Shown here one piece after another: positions 55,537-63,552 of a DNA stretch of 63,552 bases (its first letter is position 1; each line of letters starts with the position of its first letter). The DNA comes from Alkalinema sp. CACIAM 70d. GTDB lineage: Bacteria; Cyanobacteriota; Cyanobacteriia; Leptolyngbyales; Leptolyngbyaceae. The notes beneath the pieces are model-generated. The model worked only from the letters and a program-made list of their open reading frames with translations. It searched no databases and was not told where the DNA came from. The stretch lies in the NCBI GenBank assembly GCA_002148405.1, contig MUGG01000041.1, positions 1-63,552 of the forward strand. Direction: 5' to 3'. The position numbers and the translations under genes were made by a program.

Positions 55537-58500
55537 ATGGCAATTTCTACCTCTAGCGCAATTTCAGATTCTTCTGCTAAGTCTCCCTACGAAGCCCAAA
55601 CCCAAGCGATCGCGCGGGAACTCTTGGCGCAAACGGGAGAAAAGCGATCGTTCTTTGCCAAGTTCCAAGACCAACTGCGCTGGGACGACAAACTGCTGGC
55701 TTGGACGATGGAAAATCCCGGACTGCGGGTGCAGTTATTTCGCTTAATCGACTGTCTTCCAGCATTGAGAACCAAAGCCGCGATCGCCCGTCACCTCCAG
55801 GAATATCTGGGTGATGCTGCGGTGGAATTACCCCAAGCCCTTAAGGGATTATTAAATTTTACTAATGCAGATTCTGTGCCAGGACAGGTTGCGGCAACGA
55901 CGTTGGCAACCGCAGTGGAAACCCTAGCGCGGAAATATATTGCAGGCGAAAATCTCAAGCAGGCGCTCAAAAGTATTGAACAGTTACGCAAACAGTCGAT
56001 GGCCTTCACGATCGACCTGTTGGGCGAGGCTGTGATTACGGAAACAGAAGCGCAAGAATATTTGCAGCAGTATTTGGATTTAATGGCACAGTTGACCGAT
56101 GCCGCGAAAGGTTGGTCAACGGTGGCGAACATTGATAGTGCGGAGGGAGATGCCCTCCCCAAGGTGCAAGTGTCCGTCAAATTAACGGCCTTTTATTCCC
56201 AATTTGATCCCCTGGATGCCACCGGATCCCAAGCTAAGGTCAGCGATCGCATTCGCACCTTACTGCGGCGATCGAAGGAATTGGGCGTTGCGGTGCATTT
56301 TGACATGGAGCAATACCGCTATAAAGACGCTACGTTAACAGCGTTGAAGCAATTGCTGTTGGAAGAAGAATTTCACGATCACACCGATGTGGGTATGACG
56401 CTGCAAGCCTATCTTCGCGATAGCTATGGCGATTTGAAGGATTTGATTATCTGGGTCAAGGAGCGCGGCCATCCGATCACCCTGCGACTGGTCAAGGGAG
56501 CCTATTGGGATCAGGAAACGATTCTATCGCGCCAGAATCATTGGCCCACGCCGGTCTATAACCACAAGTCCTCCACCGATGCCAATTACGAGCGCATGAC
56601 GGCCTTGCTGCTGGAAAATCATGATTACCTGTACGCCGCGATCGGCAGTCATAATGTGCGCTCCCAAGCCCATGCCCTCGCGATCGTGGATGCCTTAGCC
56701 ATTCCCAAACGGCGAGTAGAATTTCAAATGCTCTATGGCATGGCGGATAACCTGGCCGCCGCGATCGCCAAACGGGGGCAGCGGGTACGGATTTATTGCC
56801 CCTATGGGGACTTAATTCCGGGTATGTCCTATTTAATTCGACGTTTGCTGGAAAATACGGCCAATAGTTCATTCCTGCGGCAGAATTTGGAGGCACGCTC
56901 CCCGGAGGAGTTGCTGGCGATTCCGAGGTGGGGGGAAGGCGATGAATTACTAGAAGCGAATCCGCTTGCGATCGCTCCTAGCTCGTCGTCACTGAGTCGG
57001 ATTGATCCAGCGCCGGATACGGACTATGCCCTGGGGAATCTACGCGATCGGGCAACGGCTGGACTCACTCAAGTGAAACAACAGTTGGGACAAACCTATG
57101 GGCCGTTAATCAACGGTCGATCGATGACTACAGAAACAACTCTGCCATCGGTCAATCCATCGCAGCCCAGTCAGATCGTGGGAACGGTGGGACAGATCAA
57201 TTTAGACCAAGCGGAGGAAGCTATTACCGCCGCAAAAACCGCCTTTGCTACCTGGAAACGTACACCCGTCAAAGAACGGGTTGCTATTATTCGCAAAGTC
57301 GCCGATTTACTAGAAGTTCGTCGCCATGAATTGAATGCCTGGATGGTCTATGAAGCGGGAAAACCTCTGCGTCAAGCGGATGGGGAAGTTTCAGAAGCTG
57401 TTGATTTCTGTCGCTATTATTCCGCAGAGATGGAGCGGCTCGCCCAAGAACTCAGCTACGATGTGGCGGGGGAAACCGATCGCTATTTCTATCAGCCGAA
57501 GGGCCTTGTGTTGGTGATTTCACCGTGGAATTTTCCGTTAGCGATTCCTACAGGAATGACGATCGCGGCATTGGTGACAGGGAATTGTGCGTTGCTCAAG
57601 CCAGCCGCAGTCACCTCTGTAATTGCTGCAAAACTCAGTGAGATTTTGGTTGAAGCCGGAATTCCCCCCGGTGTGTTTCAATACATTCCTGGTCGTGGCT
57701 CCACCATTGGCAATTACCTCGTTAAACATCGTGATGTGCACATGATTGTCTTTACGGGTTCCCAGGAGGTGGGCTGCCAGATCTATGCGGATGCAGCAGT
57801 GTTACAACCGGGACAAAAACACCTGAAGCGCGTCGTGGCGGAAATGGGTGGCAAAAACGCCATCATTGTTGACGAGAGCGCTGATTTAGATCAAGCCGTG
57901 CAGGGAGTGGTGTATTCCGCCTTTGGCTACAGCGGACAAAAATGTTCCGCTTGTTCGCGGGTGGTCGTGCTTGCGCCGATTTATGACGCCTTTGTGGCAC
58001 GGTTAGTAGAGGCAACAAAATCTCTAAATGTGGGGGATGCCACTGATGCCAGTACCCAGGTGGGGCCGGTGATTGATGCAGCCGCCCAGCAACGGATTCG
58101 GGACTACATTGCTAAGGGAAAAGCAGAGGCAACCCTCGCGATCGAATTACCCAGTCCAGAAACGGGCTATTTTGTGGGGCCAACAATTTTTACCGACGTT
58201 GATCCGCAAAGCACGATCGCCCAGGAGGAAATATTTGGCCCTGTGCTGGCGGTGATGCAGGCGACGGATTTTGATCAGGCATTGGCGATCGCCAATGGGA
58301 CGAATTTTGCCTTAACCGGGGGACTCTTTTCCCGCACCCCGTCGCACATTGAGCGGGCTAAGGCTGAGTTTGAAGTGGGCAACTTGTACATCAACCGCAG
58401 CATTACCGGGGCGATCGTGGCAAGGCAGCCCTTTGGTGGCTTTAAGTTATCGGGGGTTGGCTCCAAGGCGGGTGGGCCAGATTATCTATTGCAGTTTTTG

Positions 58501-58569
58501 GAGCCGCGCACCGTGACGGAAAATATTCAGCGCCAAGGGTTTGCCCCGATCGAGGGCGTGGATACTTAA
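55537..58569 (+). CDS. putA: Bifunctional proline dehydrogenase / P5C dehydrogenase
   Basis: 1010 residues from the ATG at 55537, eight bases after CGGGAGG; an upstream frame to 55471 was rejected. The FAD-linked PRODH domain (about 150-470) has LRLVKGAYWD, EFQMLYGMAD and RIYCPYGDLIPGM. The NAD-linked aldehyde dehydrogenase domain (about 520-1000) has SPWNFPLAIP, FTGSQEVG, general base Glu 769 in EMGGKN and nucleophile Cys 803 in GQKCSACS. No DNA-binding ribbon-helix-helix is present. It oxidises proline to glutamate, the last step of arginine use through AgrE. Its stop overlaps that of the convergent mannosidase gene by four bases. Confidence 0.96.
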   Translation: MAISTSSAISDSSAKSPYEAQTQAIARELLAQTGEKRSFFAKFQDQLRWDDKLLAWTMENPGLRVQLFRLIDCLPALRTKAAIARHLQEYLGDAAVELPQALKGLLNFTNADSVPGQVAATTLATAVETLARKYIAGENLKQALKSIEQLRKQSMAFTIDLLGEAVITETEAQEYLQQYLDLMAQLTDAAKGWSTVANIDSAEGDALPKVQVSVKLTAFYSQFDPLDATGSQAKVSDRIRTLLRRSKELGVAVHFDMEQYRYKDATLTALKQLLLEEEFHDHTDVGMTLQAYLRDSYGDLKDLIIWVKERGHPITLRLVKGAYWDQETILSRQNHWPTPVYNHKSSTDANYERMTALLLENHDYLYAAIGSHNVRSQAHALAIVDALAIPKRRVEFQMLYGMADNLAAAIAKRGQRVRIYCPYGDLIPGMSYLIRRLLENTANSSFLRQNLEARSPEELLAIPRWGEGDELLEANPLAIAPSSSSLSRIDPAPDTDYALGNLRDRATAGLTQVKQQLGQTYGPLINGRSMTTETTLPSVNPSQPSQIVGTVGQINLDQAEEAITAAKTAFATWKRTPVKERVAIIRKVADLLEVRRHELNAWMVYEAGKPLRQADGEVSEAVDFCRYYSAEMERLAQELSYDVAGETDRYFYQPKGLVLVISPWNFPLAIPTGMTIAALVTGNCALLKPAAVTSVIAAKLSEILVEAGIPPGVFQYIPGRGSTIGNYLVKHRDVHMIVFTGSQEVGCQIYADAAVLQPGQKHLKRVVAEMGGKNAIIVDESADLDQAVQGVVYSAFGYSGQKCSACSRVVVLAPIYDAFVARLVEATKSLNVGDATDASTQVGPVIDAAAQQRIRDYIAKGKAEATLAIELPSPETGYFVGPTIFTDVDPQSTIAQEEIFGPVLAVMQATDFDQALAIANGTNFALTGGLFSRTPSHIERAKAEFEVGNLYINRSITGAIVARQPFGGFKLSGVGSKAGGPDYLLQFLEPRTVTENIQRQGFAPIEGVDT

Positions 58570-61500
58570 CGCCCTCCGAACTTGCTCAAGGAAAAGCTAG
58601 CAATTTGCCAAGGATGAATGGTCGGGTCTGGGTTCGTGAGCGATCGCTCCAGTAAATCCACCCGATCTCCTACTGTTAACACTAGCAATCCGTCGATCGT
58701 CAGTTCTGCCGATTCCCCTAGCCATTCATAACAACGCAGAATATATTGTTCTGGGTTATCTTCGGCCTGTTTCAATGCCATGGGCATTAGGTTATCGATC
58801 GGGATGGTTAATAAGCTTCCTGACCGTGGCAAATCGCCCTGTAAGGCTTGGGCTGGAAGGTCGATCGCGGCTAATGGCAAAGTCGTTTCCATAGCCTTTT
58901 GGGGTGTTTTAGCGGTTTGCCAGTTTCCGGCATGGGGATAGAGGTAATAGGTAAATTGGTGCTGACCTTGATCGGCCAGGGGATCGGGCCATTCCGGTGC
59001 CCGCAATAGCGTGAGTCGAATTTCGTTGGGCTGGTGGTCGTAGCCATGTTTACGATCGCTGAGAATACTCAGGCCATAGTTTCTCTGATTACCCGCTTGA
59101 CCGTTGATCTCTCCACTCAAGCTCGCCCAGCGCAGTCCCGGCACTTCCCACTGGGCTTTTTCTGCTTCAGTTGTGGGGCGCGTGGGTCGATCGATGACGC
59201 CACAGGCCGTTTCATAACTGACAAACTCCGCTGAAAAATTGACTGGAAATGCGACTTTGACCAGCACATGTTTTTCCTGCCAATCCACTTGGTTTTGGAT
59301 TTCCAACAACGGCGAATGGGCTTCCAGCACATAAATTTGCGTAAAGGTCGATTGCCCGATCGTTCGCGTGACTTGCAACCGCGATCGTACAGCACTCTGT
59401 TCCAGCCATTCGATCGACTGAAGTTGCGCTGGCGGTAACGGGTGATTTTTGTAATCTGGATCAATATTCCAGGCATCCCAGTACTGATCTTGATCTTGAA
59501 AACTCAGCAACACGTTTCCTTGACCATTGAAAACATTTTGCTGACAAGTTTTATCAAATAATTCTGTAATATTTCCCGTTTTTGAATTAACAATAACTCG
59601 CAAATACTCATTCTCTAGCTGATATTTTTGATTGCGATCAAAAGTTATATCGAAAATCTCAGTAATGTTGTCTTTACTGATTTCTGAAATGTCACTGGAG
59701 TCTTCGATCGAAAGTCGATAGCAACAGTATCCCATGGGTGGAATCGCCTCTGCCCAAAACTCCACTACTCCCCCCGATCGTCCATCCTGATAATGCGATC
59801 GAATCTGGCATTTCACCTCATCTCTTGAATCCTTCAAAGTCCCCCTTATGAAGGGGGATTTAGGGGGATCAAGCATTATCGCATCATCGAATTGATTAGG
59901 ACTTCCCCCATCCAATTCTGGAATAAACAAATCTGGAATAAACAACCGAACCCATCCACTCCGCTGCCAAGACAGATCGTTAAAGACAACGATCACTCGA
60001 TCGGTGGGTGAGATAGGCTCTAACGGTTGAATCGCCTGCGCGATCGCTTGTCTTGCCTGGATTATAATCGCTTGTAATTGCTGATATGCCTGCTCCCAGG
60101 TTTGATTCGCTGTGGGGTAAACTTCCGCGATCGACGTACCGGGCAAAATGTCATGGAACTGATTAAACAATACTTGTTTCCAAGCCGTTTCCAATGCCTG
60201 TTTGGGATAGGGCTGCCCGATCGCTAACGTCGCTAAAGAGGCCCATAATTCCGCACGGTACAAGGCATTTTCACAGTCCCGGTTCCAAGCCTTTTGATCC
60301 CCATGGGTCGTGTAGCAACCACGATGGAATTCTAAATACAACTCGGAATTCCAAAGGGGCAATTCAGCCACGGGCAAGGATGATTTCAGCCGATCGCAGT
60401 AGGTTTCCGCCGTGGTGAATTCCAGGTTGGGGAAGTAGGGCGATCGCTGCCACCGGGTCGCTAAGTCCAACATGTCGCGGGTGGGGCCACCGCCATGGTC
60501 ACCTACTCCAGGGAGCCATAAAGGTTCACGATCGCCCGTTTTTTGCTGCCAGTCCCAACAGTAATCACTCAGCTTCATCGGGTCGATTCCTTCCCCGATC
60601 GGAGCCGACATCAACGCCATCACCTGCGACCCATCCGGAGCCTGCCAACTAAACACCTCATGGGGATACTTAGTCGTGTCATTCCAGCGCAACTTTTGCG
60701 TCACAAAATAGGCCATACCACCCTGCTGCAACAATTGCGGAAACTGCCAACAGAACCCAAAGGTATCCGGTAGCCAAGCAATGGAGCTAATTTTTCCAAA
60801 ACGGGATTGATAATAGCGTTGCCCATAGAGGATCTGCCGTGCGATCGATTCCCCTCCAATCACATTCAACTCTGGTTCAATCCACAGTCCCCCCACGGGT
60901 TCCCATTGTCCCGCCTGTACCCGCTGGCAAATTTCGCCAAATAATTCCGGACGGTGCTGTTCCATCCATTCATACAATGCAGGCGTCGTGTGGCAGAACG
61001 TTAATTCAGAAAATTCCTGTTGTAATTGCAGCGCCGATCGAAAGGTTCGTTCCGCTGCCTTCCAAGTTTCCTCCACCGTCCATAACCAGGCCATATCCAA
61101 ATGGGCATGACCCAGGAGATAAATCGTGTAGTCCTTCAGTCGATCGCGGTAGGGTACCAAACTGTTTCTTAAATCGGCCAAAGCCGTTGGGGTTAATCGC
61201 AATTCCGCGCCAAGCTGGGCAACTTGGTTTGCCAGTCCTTGCAGTTCCTCCGGGGCAAAGGTCGTTAAATACTGCGTCACCACCGCAAATTCATCGGCCA
61301 CAAACCCAGGATCCAACCCATCATAGGCTGATTCAAAAATCAACCGCGATCGCATCAATGCACCGTTATCGTGACCGGGACTGACCAACCGTAGCGTGAC
61401 CTCCACCCGCTCGCCCGGTTGGACCGATGGACTCAGGACAATCCGCGCCGAATGGTCAAATAAGTCACCCTCCTGTACCTTTTCGCCATTAACCCAAACC

Positions 61501-61907
61501 TCCGCCAGTTCTGCCCACCAGGTTAAACAAAGTCGTGCCGTTAGCCCAGTCAGATCGTAATGACCGAGCGGGGTGCGATCGAGGTATTGCGGTAGCTGAA
61601 ACGCCTGATGCAGAGTCATCACCTGACGCCCCTTGTCCCAGGCCAGATGCCCCTTTGCGTTGGGAATGGCAAGGGGGAGGGAATCGGGCAGGACAGCCGC
61701 CGCATTAGTTAAATCCTGGCTAGTTAAATCCTGGTCAATTAAATTCTGGCTAGTTAAATCCTGGTCAATTAAATTCTGGCTGGCTAAATTCTTGTTTACA
61801 ATCTGCCAAGTTGCGATCGTGTCTTGCTGTACCTGGTTTCGCAGGGATTGAATCACACCGTGCAATGTTTGTGTTGCAAGTTCGATCGAATCTGGCAAGT
61901 TTGTCAT
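58566..61907 (-). CDS. Alpha-mannosidase, GH38 family
   Basis: 1113 residues. The GH38 catalytic domain begins near 260 with the zinc-binding HAHLDMAWLWTVEET. WLPDTFGF holds the nucleophile Asp. GDHGGGPTRDM and the long beta-rich C-terminal region are typical. Two insertions are odd. Near the N-terminus a 15-bp repeat encodes NLASQ/NLIDQ/DLTSQ units. At 59837-59873 the core hairpin of the dispersed element sits in frame and encodes LDPPKSPFIRGTLKDS between catalytic and C-terminal domains. The frame survives both. Cytosolic (no signal); probably trims mannose-containing glycans or storage sugars. It overlaps putA by four bases at the 3' end. Confidence 0.92.
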   Translation of the reverse strand: MTNLPDSIELATQTLHGVIQSLRNQVQQDTIATWQIVNKNLASQNLIDQDLTSQNLIDQDLTSQDLTNAAAVLPDSLPLAIPNAKGHLAWDKGRQVMTLHQAFQLPQYLDRTPLGHYDLTGLTARLCLTWWAELAEVWVNGEKVQEGDLFDHSARIVLSPSVQPGERVEVTLRLVSPGHDNGALMRSRLIFESAYDGLDPGFVADEFAVVTQYLTTFAPEELQGLANQVAQLGAELRLTPTALADLRNSLVPYRDRLKDYTIYLLGHAHLDMAWLWTVEETWKAAERTFRSALQLQQEFSELTFCHTTPALYEWMEQHRPELFGEICQRVQAGQWEPVGGLWIEPELNVIGGESIARQILYGQRYYQSRFGKISSIAWLPDTFGFCWQFPQLLQQGGMAYFVTQKLRWNDTTKYPHEVFSWQAPDGSQVMALMSAPIGEGIDPMKLSDYCWDWQQKTGDREPLWLPGVGDHGGGPTRDMLDLATRWQRSPYFPNLEFTTAETYCDRLKSSLPVAELPLWNSELYLEFHRGCYTTHGDQKAWNRDCENALYRAELWASLATLAIGQPYPKQALETAWKQVLFNQFHDILPGTSIAEVYPTANQTWEQAYQQLQAIIIQARQAIAQAIQPLEPISPTDRVIVVFNDLSWQRSGWVRLFIPDLFIPELDGGSPNQFDDAIMLDPPKSPFIRGTLKDSRDEVKCQIRSHYQDGRSGGVVEFWAEAIPPMGYCCYRLSIEDSSDISEISKDNITEIFDITFDRNQKYQLENEYLRVIVNSKTGNITELFDKTCQQNVFNGQGNVLLSFQDQDQYWDAWNIDPDYKNHPLPPAQLQSIEWLEQSAVRSRLQVTRTIGQSTFTQIYVLEAHSPLLEIQNQVDWQEKHVLVKVAFPVNFSAEFVSYETACGVIDRPTRPTTEAEKAQWEVPGLRWASLSGEINGQAGNQRNYGLSILSDRKHGYDHQPNEIRLTLLRAPEWPDPLADQGQHQFTYYLYPHAGNWQTAKTPQKAMETTLPLAAIDLPAQALQGDLPRSGSLLTIPIDNLMPMALKQAEDNPEQYILRCYEWLGESAELTIDGLLVLTVGDRVDLLERSLTNPDPTIHPWQIASFSLSKFGGR
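59837..59873. repeat. Core hairpin of the dispersed element inside the mannosidase gene
   Basis: AAGTCCCCCTTATGAAGGGG, then GGATTTAGGGGGATC, almost matches the 55.1-kb copy C core (AAGTCCCCCTTAATAAGGGG) and the 47.07-kb copy B core. It carries neither ATACCAAAT end. Its length and frame leave the host gene open. Confidence 0.8.
61711..61795 (-). repeat. 15-bp tandem repeat in the 5' part of the mannosidase gene
   Basis: Six imperfect copies of a 15-bp unit (plus strand TTAAATCCTGGCTAG alternating with TTAAATCCTGGTCAA and TTAAATTCTGGCTAG). They encode five-residue units of the form (N/D)L(A/I/T)(S/D)Q, resembling pentapeptide repeats. Confidence 0.85.
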
Positions 61908-62062
61908 AATCAGTTACAGATCTTCTTTAAACGGAAGGCGTACAATTTTCACGTTAGGGATCACTGACTTCACGAAATTTTTTGTGAAATAGGTTAAGAC
62001 CTAATCATCGGGTCATTGTGATAGGTGATCCAGTTCTTTATTGTTTCATTGGGTGGGATGCT

Positions 62063-63552
62063 ATGGCCCTCGATCGCCCTTACCAAAGTCAATTTCTCAA
62101 CTTCTTCTCCCGTCAGACCCAAAAACTTAAGGATCGGGCAGGGGTTCTCTGGCGTAACTTCAAATTGGCGGCGATCTGGGGGGCGCAGTTGTCCCTCTAC
62201 CCGATTTATGCGATCTTCCAAGCCTCCCGTCTGGTGGGTAAGCAACTCAATGCGGGGGTGCGGCAGGCGGCGCTGTGGCTGACGGCAGGGGTGGAACAGT
62301 CCGATGAACCCGTGGCAACCGATGCCGCTATTCAAACCGTCATCTCTGCCCTGACCCAAAATACGATCGCGCCCGCGCCCGTGGGACAGGTGGATCCCCT
62401 GCTGGCTTTGCTGACGGAAGGCACTGAGATTCGCGGCGTGGCTTCCCTGGTGTCTACCCAGCGGATGGTACTGGTAGCGAAGGATAATCAGCTTCTGGAT
62501 GTACTGACCCAATCGCAGCAGCACCAACTGAAGCGACGCATCATTTTGGAATTAGCGCTTTACTATCGCTACTGGCGACGGCATCAACTCAAGACAGGCA
62601 GTGCGATGGTGGTTCGTGATCGCTCTTCCCTGGCGCTCCCGTTACGGCTGTTCTGGCAACTCATGGCTTGGGTTCAATCCAGCCCGATCGCCGTTTCGAC
62701 CAATCTTTTCCAAGAAGCCAAATTGACGGGTGCGAATCCTCCGCTTTTGAAAGCTTTCAAGCCGGATCTGAGCCCCAATCCTGCCGCGAATGCCCTCACG
62801 CTGTCCCGAGGCTTGGGAGTCATGCAAGGCAATTCGTTGCGCTGGCATACGATCGGGGCCGCATTGCGTACCAAGATTGAGACCTTAGGCCAGGGCTTAC
62901 CCCAGTTGCGGGAGGTTCCGGATTTAATTCAAGCCGCCATTCGCTATTTCTTTGGGCCACGGGCCACAGAACAGGCCGCAAGAACGCTCTATCCTGCCGC
63001 AAGAACCGTCGCATCGCTACCGGGACAAACACCGGGACAAACGAAATCCTTTGTCATGGTCGAAGATCCCTGGCTCACAACTCAGGATGTGTTTGGGACA
63101 GATGGCATTACCCGTCCGGCACCTGACTCTTGGCTCGATCGCTGGCGCGTTCCCGCCGAGGATGTACCCACGACTTTGTTTGGCGTTGTTACCACCGCGC
63201 TACCGGGGCAGCCCCAACCCACCCTAGGCGGCACCTTGAAGCAATGGATTCAAAGTACCCTGGCCGATCCCCTATCCGCCCTGACCCCGTCTCCGCCCAA
63301 CCCAGCGACCCAAAAAACAGGCCAGAAGCGCATGAAAGCGATCGTCTTCAATCGGCGGGGAGTGCTCCGAACCAAGCTCTTTTCGGGCTTGACGATGGAT
63401 GCGATCGCCACCCCAGAAGCCACGAGCAATTCGACTAGCGCTTTAATCGGCGTGGATCTCGACAATTGGGCGATCTCATCCACGAGAACCGAGCAAGACG
63501 CAGTCACCAATGATGCGGAAACTCTAACGGGAACAGACGCGATCGTATCAGC
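62063..63552 (+). CDS. Conserved cyanobacterial hypothetical protein (3' truncated)
   Basis: A frame of 496 codons opens at the ATG at 62063 and runs to the window edge without a stop. It starts MALDRPYQSQFLNFFSRQTQ, followed by a weakly hydrophobic helix (LAAIWGAQLSLYPIYAIFQ). A helical, Arg-rich middle (LKRRIILELALYYRYWRRHQLK) precedes a Pro/Thr-rich stretch with a small LPGQTPGQT repeat and more conserved-looking KAIVFNRRGVLRTKLFSGL. No family or active site was recognised; the composition suggests a membrane-associated structural or regulatory protein. It is divergent from the mannosidase gene. Confidence 0.75.
   Translation, partial: MALDRPYQSQFLNFFSRQTQKLKDRAGVLWRNFKLAAIWGAQLSLYPIYAIFQASRLVGKQLNAGVRQAALWLTAGVEQSDEPVATDAAIQTVISALTQNTIAPAPVGQVDPLLALLTEGTEIRGVASLVSTQRMVLVAKDNQLLDVLTQSQQHQLKRRIILELALYYRYWRRHQLKTGSAMVVRDRSSLALPLRLFWQLMAWVQSSPIAVSTNLFQEAKLTGANPPLLKAFKPDLSPNPAANALTLSRGLGVMQGNSLRWHTIGAALRTKIETLGQGLPQLREVPDLIQAAIRYFFGPRATEQAARTLYPAARTVASLPGQTPGQTKSFVMVEDPWLTTQDVFGTDGITRPAPDSWLDRWRVPAEDVPTTLFGVVTTALPGQPQPTLGGTLKQWIQSTLADPLSALTPSPPNPATQKTGQKRMKAIVFNRRGVLRTKLFSGLTMDAIATPEATSNSTSALIGVDLDNWAISSTRTEQDAVTNDAETLTGTDAIVS

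Overview
The window comes from a cyanobacterium, probably a filamentous, Leptolyngbya-like one. It carries a phycocyanin operon with rod linkers and a rod-core linker, a full cyanophycin pathway, a hetZ-like gene, and many GCGATCGC (HIP1) octamers. No rRNA, tRNA, CRISPR array or insertion-sequence transposase was seen. Assignments rest on reading motifs and remembered family features; no database search was run.

Layout. 1-6.3 kb: the end of a receiver-domain protein, then a leftward kdpA-B-F-C-D potassium-uptake operon whose KdpD has no kinase half. 6.5-9.7 kb: a leftward three-gene ABC importer of the NrtA/CmpA type with no NrtC. 10.3-12.2 kb: a histidine kinase/response regulator pair. 12.2-16.7 kb: a leftward cpcB-cpcA-linker-linker operon with an internal and a final terminator, facing a divergent cpcG. 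17-24 kb: dienelactone hydrolase, patU3/hetZ pair, GNAT, MFS transporter. 24-34 kb: lipoprotein, TgpA-like membrane protein lacking transglutaminase catalytic residues, stress protein, Uma2, molybdopterin enzyme, smpB, and a Ser/Thr kinase-TPR gene with a frameshift near its end. 34-37 kb: a U32 peptidase-family protein.

37.2-43.5 kb is the most unusual block: a small multi-pass membrane protein, a nucleoside-phosphorylase/SIR2 fusion, and an nSTAND ATPase-WD40 protein split in two by a one-base slip in an A6 run. The domains resemble NLR-like bacterial immune or conflict systems. I infer one operon, possibly an abortive-infection-type system not described in this arrangement.

44-58.6 kb holds genes for making and fully degrading cyanophycin: isoaspartyl dipeptidase/asparaginase, AgrE/ArgZ (arginine to ornithine/proline), cyanophycinase, cyanophycin synthetase, and PutA (proline to glutamate). 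Together they store nitrogen as multi-Asp-Arg polymer and return it as aspartate, ammonia and glutamate. A GH38 alpha-mannosidase and a partial unknown gene end the window.

Two structural signatures run through the window. One is a dispersed palindromic element (three full copies, one variant, and a core hairpin inserted in frame in the mannosidase gene). The other is about fifteen short tandem duplications with 12-18 bp units, several placed across start or stop codons.
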